Assembly (NCBI GenBank): GCA_020053615.1
Contig: JAGVMW010000116.1
Coordinates: forward strand, 1 to 6,557
Direction: 5' to 3'
Origin: an archaeon
GTDB lineage: Archaea; Nanobdellota; Nanobdellia; Woesearchaeales; GW2011-AR9
Length of the DNA: 6,557 nt
This document shows positions 6,085-6,557 of this stretch, in pieces. Both the position numbers and the translations under genes were made by a program. Positions within the stretch are counted from its first letter, which is position 1; each line of letters begins with the position of its first letter. The notes beneath the pieces are model-generated. The model was given only the letters and a program-made list of their open reading frames with translations, made no database searches and had not been told where the DNA came from.

Positions 6085-6405
6085 TCATCTTTCACCAGCT
6101 AGGATTTTACAGCAGTATTTTTCAATATGCGCATCTATCAGCTTTAGCAACGGCTTAATGGTTTTCTCATTTACTTGATAATAACAGCATTTTCCTATTC
6201 TTTCTGGGAAAACCATCCCGCAATGCTCTAATCGTCTTAAGTTATGCGACACCATAGTTTGCTCAAAATCGGTCAGCTCGCATATTTCTGTTACATTCTT
6301 CTTTCCATCCCGAAGAGCATTAATTATGCTAAAGCGGTTGTGGTTAGCCAATGAACCAAAAAATAGCCCATAAGCAGCATCGTGATTACATGATTTACGT
6401 GTCAT
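6085..6405 (-). CDS. ArsR/SmtB-family winged-helix metal-responsive repressor
   Basis: A 106-residue dimeric-type repressor. Seen: FFGSLANHNRFSIINALRDG (15-34) as the first helices, then VTEICELTDFEQTMVSHNLRRLEHCGMV (38-65) as the helix-turn-helix, a wing around ERIGKCCYYQVN (68-79) and a final dimer helix ending HIEKYCCKILAGER. Seven cysteines (6, 42, 62, 73, 74, 98, 99) plus H8 and H93 offer several metal sites. The classic ArsR pair CVC is not present; C42 aligns with the cysteine just after it. Leading the copA operon, it probably senses Cu(+), though another soft metal is possible. The start codon is embedded in its putative operator and has a TATA box 26 bases upstream with no SD, indicating a leaderless, self-regulated message. 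Confidence 0.92.
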   Translation of the reverse strand: MTRKSCNHDAAYGLFFGSLANHNRFSIINALRDGKKNVTEICELTDFEQTMVSHNLRRLEHCGMVFPERIGKCCYYQVNEKTIKPLLKLIDAHIEKYCCKILAGER

Positions 6406-6424
6406 ATGACTAAATAATCATATG
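6403..6424. promoter_or_regulatory. Probable ArsR-type operator overlapping the repressor start codon
   Basis: A perfect inverted repeat: CATATGA (6403-6409), an 8-base spacer, then TCATATG (6418-6424). ATATGA-N8-TCATAT has the geometry of SmtB/CzrA operators (TGAA-N6-TTCA, the 12-2-12 class). It lies between the TATA box and the start codon, so a bound dimer would block polymerase at the start site rather than TBP binding. Confidence 0.75.
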
Positions 6425-6426
6425 TA

Positions 6427-6435
6427 CTATATAAA
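6427..6435 (-). promoter_or_regulatory. TATA box of the regulator-copA operon
   Basis: TTTATATAG on the minus strand, preceded by CGCAAAG as a possible BRE. The centre (6431) is 26 bases before the A of the ATG at 6405, predicting transcription from the start codon itself. It directly abuts the putative operator. Confidence 0.75.
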
Positions 6436-6493
6436 CTTTGCGGAAGAAAAAGTATTTGTGTTTAGTATCGTAATTGGTTTACATTTACTCTTC

Positions 6494-6502
6494 TTTATAA
6501 AT
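6494..6502 (+). promoter_or_regulatory. TATA box of the divergent plus-strand gene
   Basis: TTTATAAAT, centred 39 bases before the ATG at 6537. The expected start site near 6524 would leave a leader of about 13 bases, just enough to include the SD. It lies about 70 bases from the operon's TATA box and outside the inverted repeat. Confidence 0.55.
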
Positions 6503-6524
6503 TACTGATGATTAAGACCGGTCG

Positions 6525-6530
6525 GGTGAT
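6525..6530 (+). promoter_or_regulatory. Shine-Dalgarno site of the divergent gene
   Basis: GGTGAT, complementary to the ATCACC of the 16S rRNA tail, with a 6-base spacer before ATG. This supports the start of the cut gene even though only seven codons are visible. Confidence 0.7.
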
Positions 6531-6536
6531 GTAAAT

Positions 6537-6557
6537 ATGGCAAAACTAACTGAAAAA
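6537..6557 (+). CDS. Start of a divergent gene, cut by the window edge
   Basis: Only MAKLTEK is visible, so no function can be given. The call rests on the signals in front of it: a TATA box and an archaeal SD with correct spacing. It is the only plus-strand gene and reads away from the copper operon, sharing a 131-base intergenic region with the regulator. The operator is closer to the regulator, so joint control is uncertain. Confidence 0.6.

Noticed and set aside
6517..6522. ACCGGT palindrome upstream of the divergent gene
   Set aside because: A six-base palindrome is common by chance, and there is no second site or match to the regulator's inverted repeat.

Overview
The window looks archaeal, most likely a small-genome, AT-rich lineage of the DPANN type (inferred, not proven). 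Several genes have a TATA-like box centred about 26 bases before the start codon and no Shine-Dalgarno (SD) sequence, which is the leaderless archaeal pattern. Others have a clear SD matching the archaeal 16S tail. The left end carries a HerA-family ATPase with an N-terminal barrel. All complete genes are on the minus strand; only the cut gene at the right edge is on plus.

Layout in minus-strand transcription order, from right to left. (1) A metal-resistance operon: an ArsR/SmtB-type regulator (6085-6405), a DsrE-like cysteine protein (5728-6048) and a Cu(+)-exporting P-type ATPase, CopA (3540-5714), separated by 36 and 13 bases. The regulator promoter has a perfect 7-8-7 inverted repeat overlapping its own start codon, with the geometry of SmtB/CzrA operators. 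This suggests autorepression relieved by metal. (2) A 163-base intergenic element (3369-3531) with imperfect terminal inverted repeats, higher in G+C than its surroundings. (3) A YgaP-like (DUF2892) two-helix membrane protein with a strong SD, followed by a class I methyltransferase. (4) A small HELGH metallopeptidase-like protein. (5) A 72-residue two-helix membrane protein of unknown function. (6) The HerA-like ATPase, ending exactly where a second, partial copy of the intergenic element begins (1-66). At 6537 a divergent plus-strand gene begins and is cut after seven codons.

The clearest unit is the copper module: sensor, cysteine-rich small protein, exporter, and perhaps the DUF2892 protein. 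The most unusual signal is the paired repeat. Both copies lie in the same orientation, directly after the stop codon of a minus-strand gene, and they match at 36 of 47 bases. This suggests a dispersed family of structured intergenic elements. No CRISPR array, rRNA or tRNA was seen.
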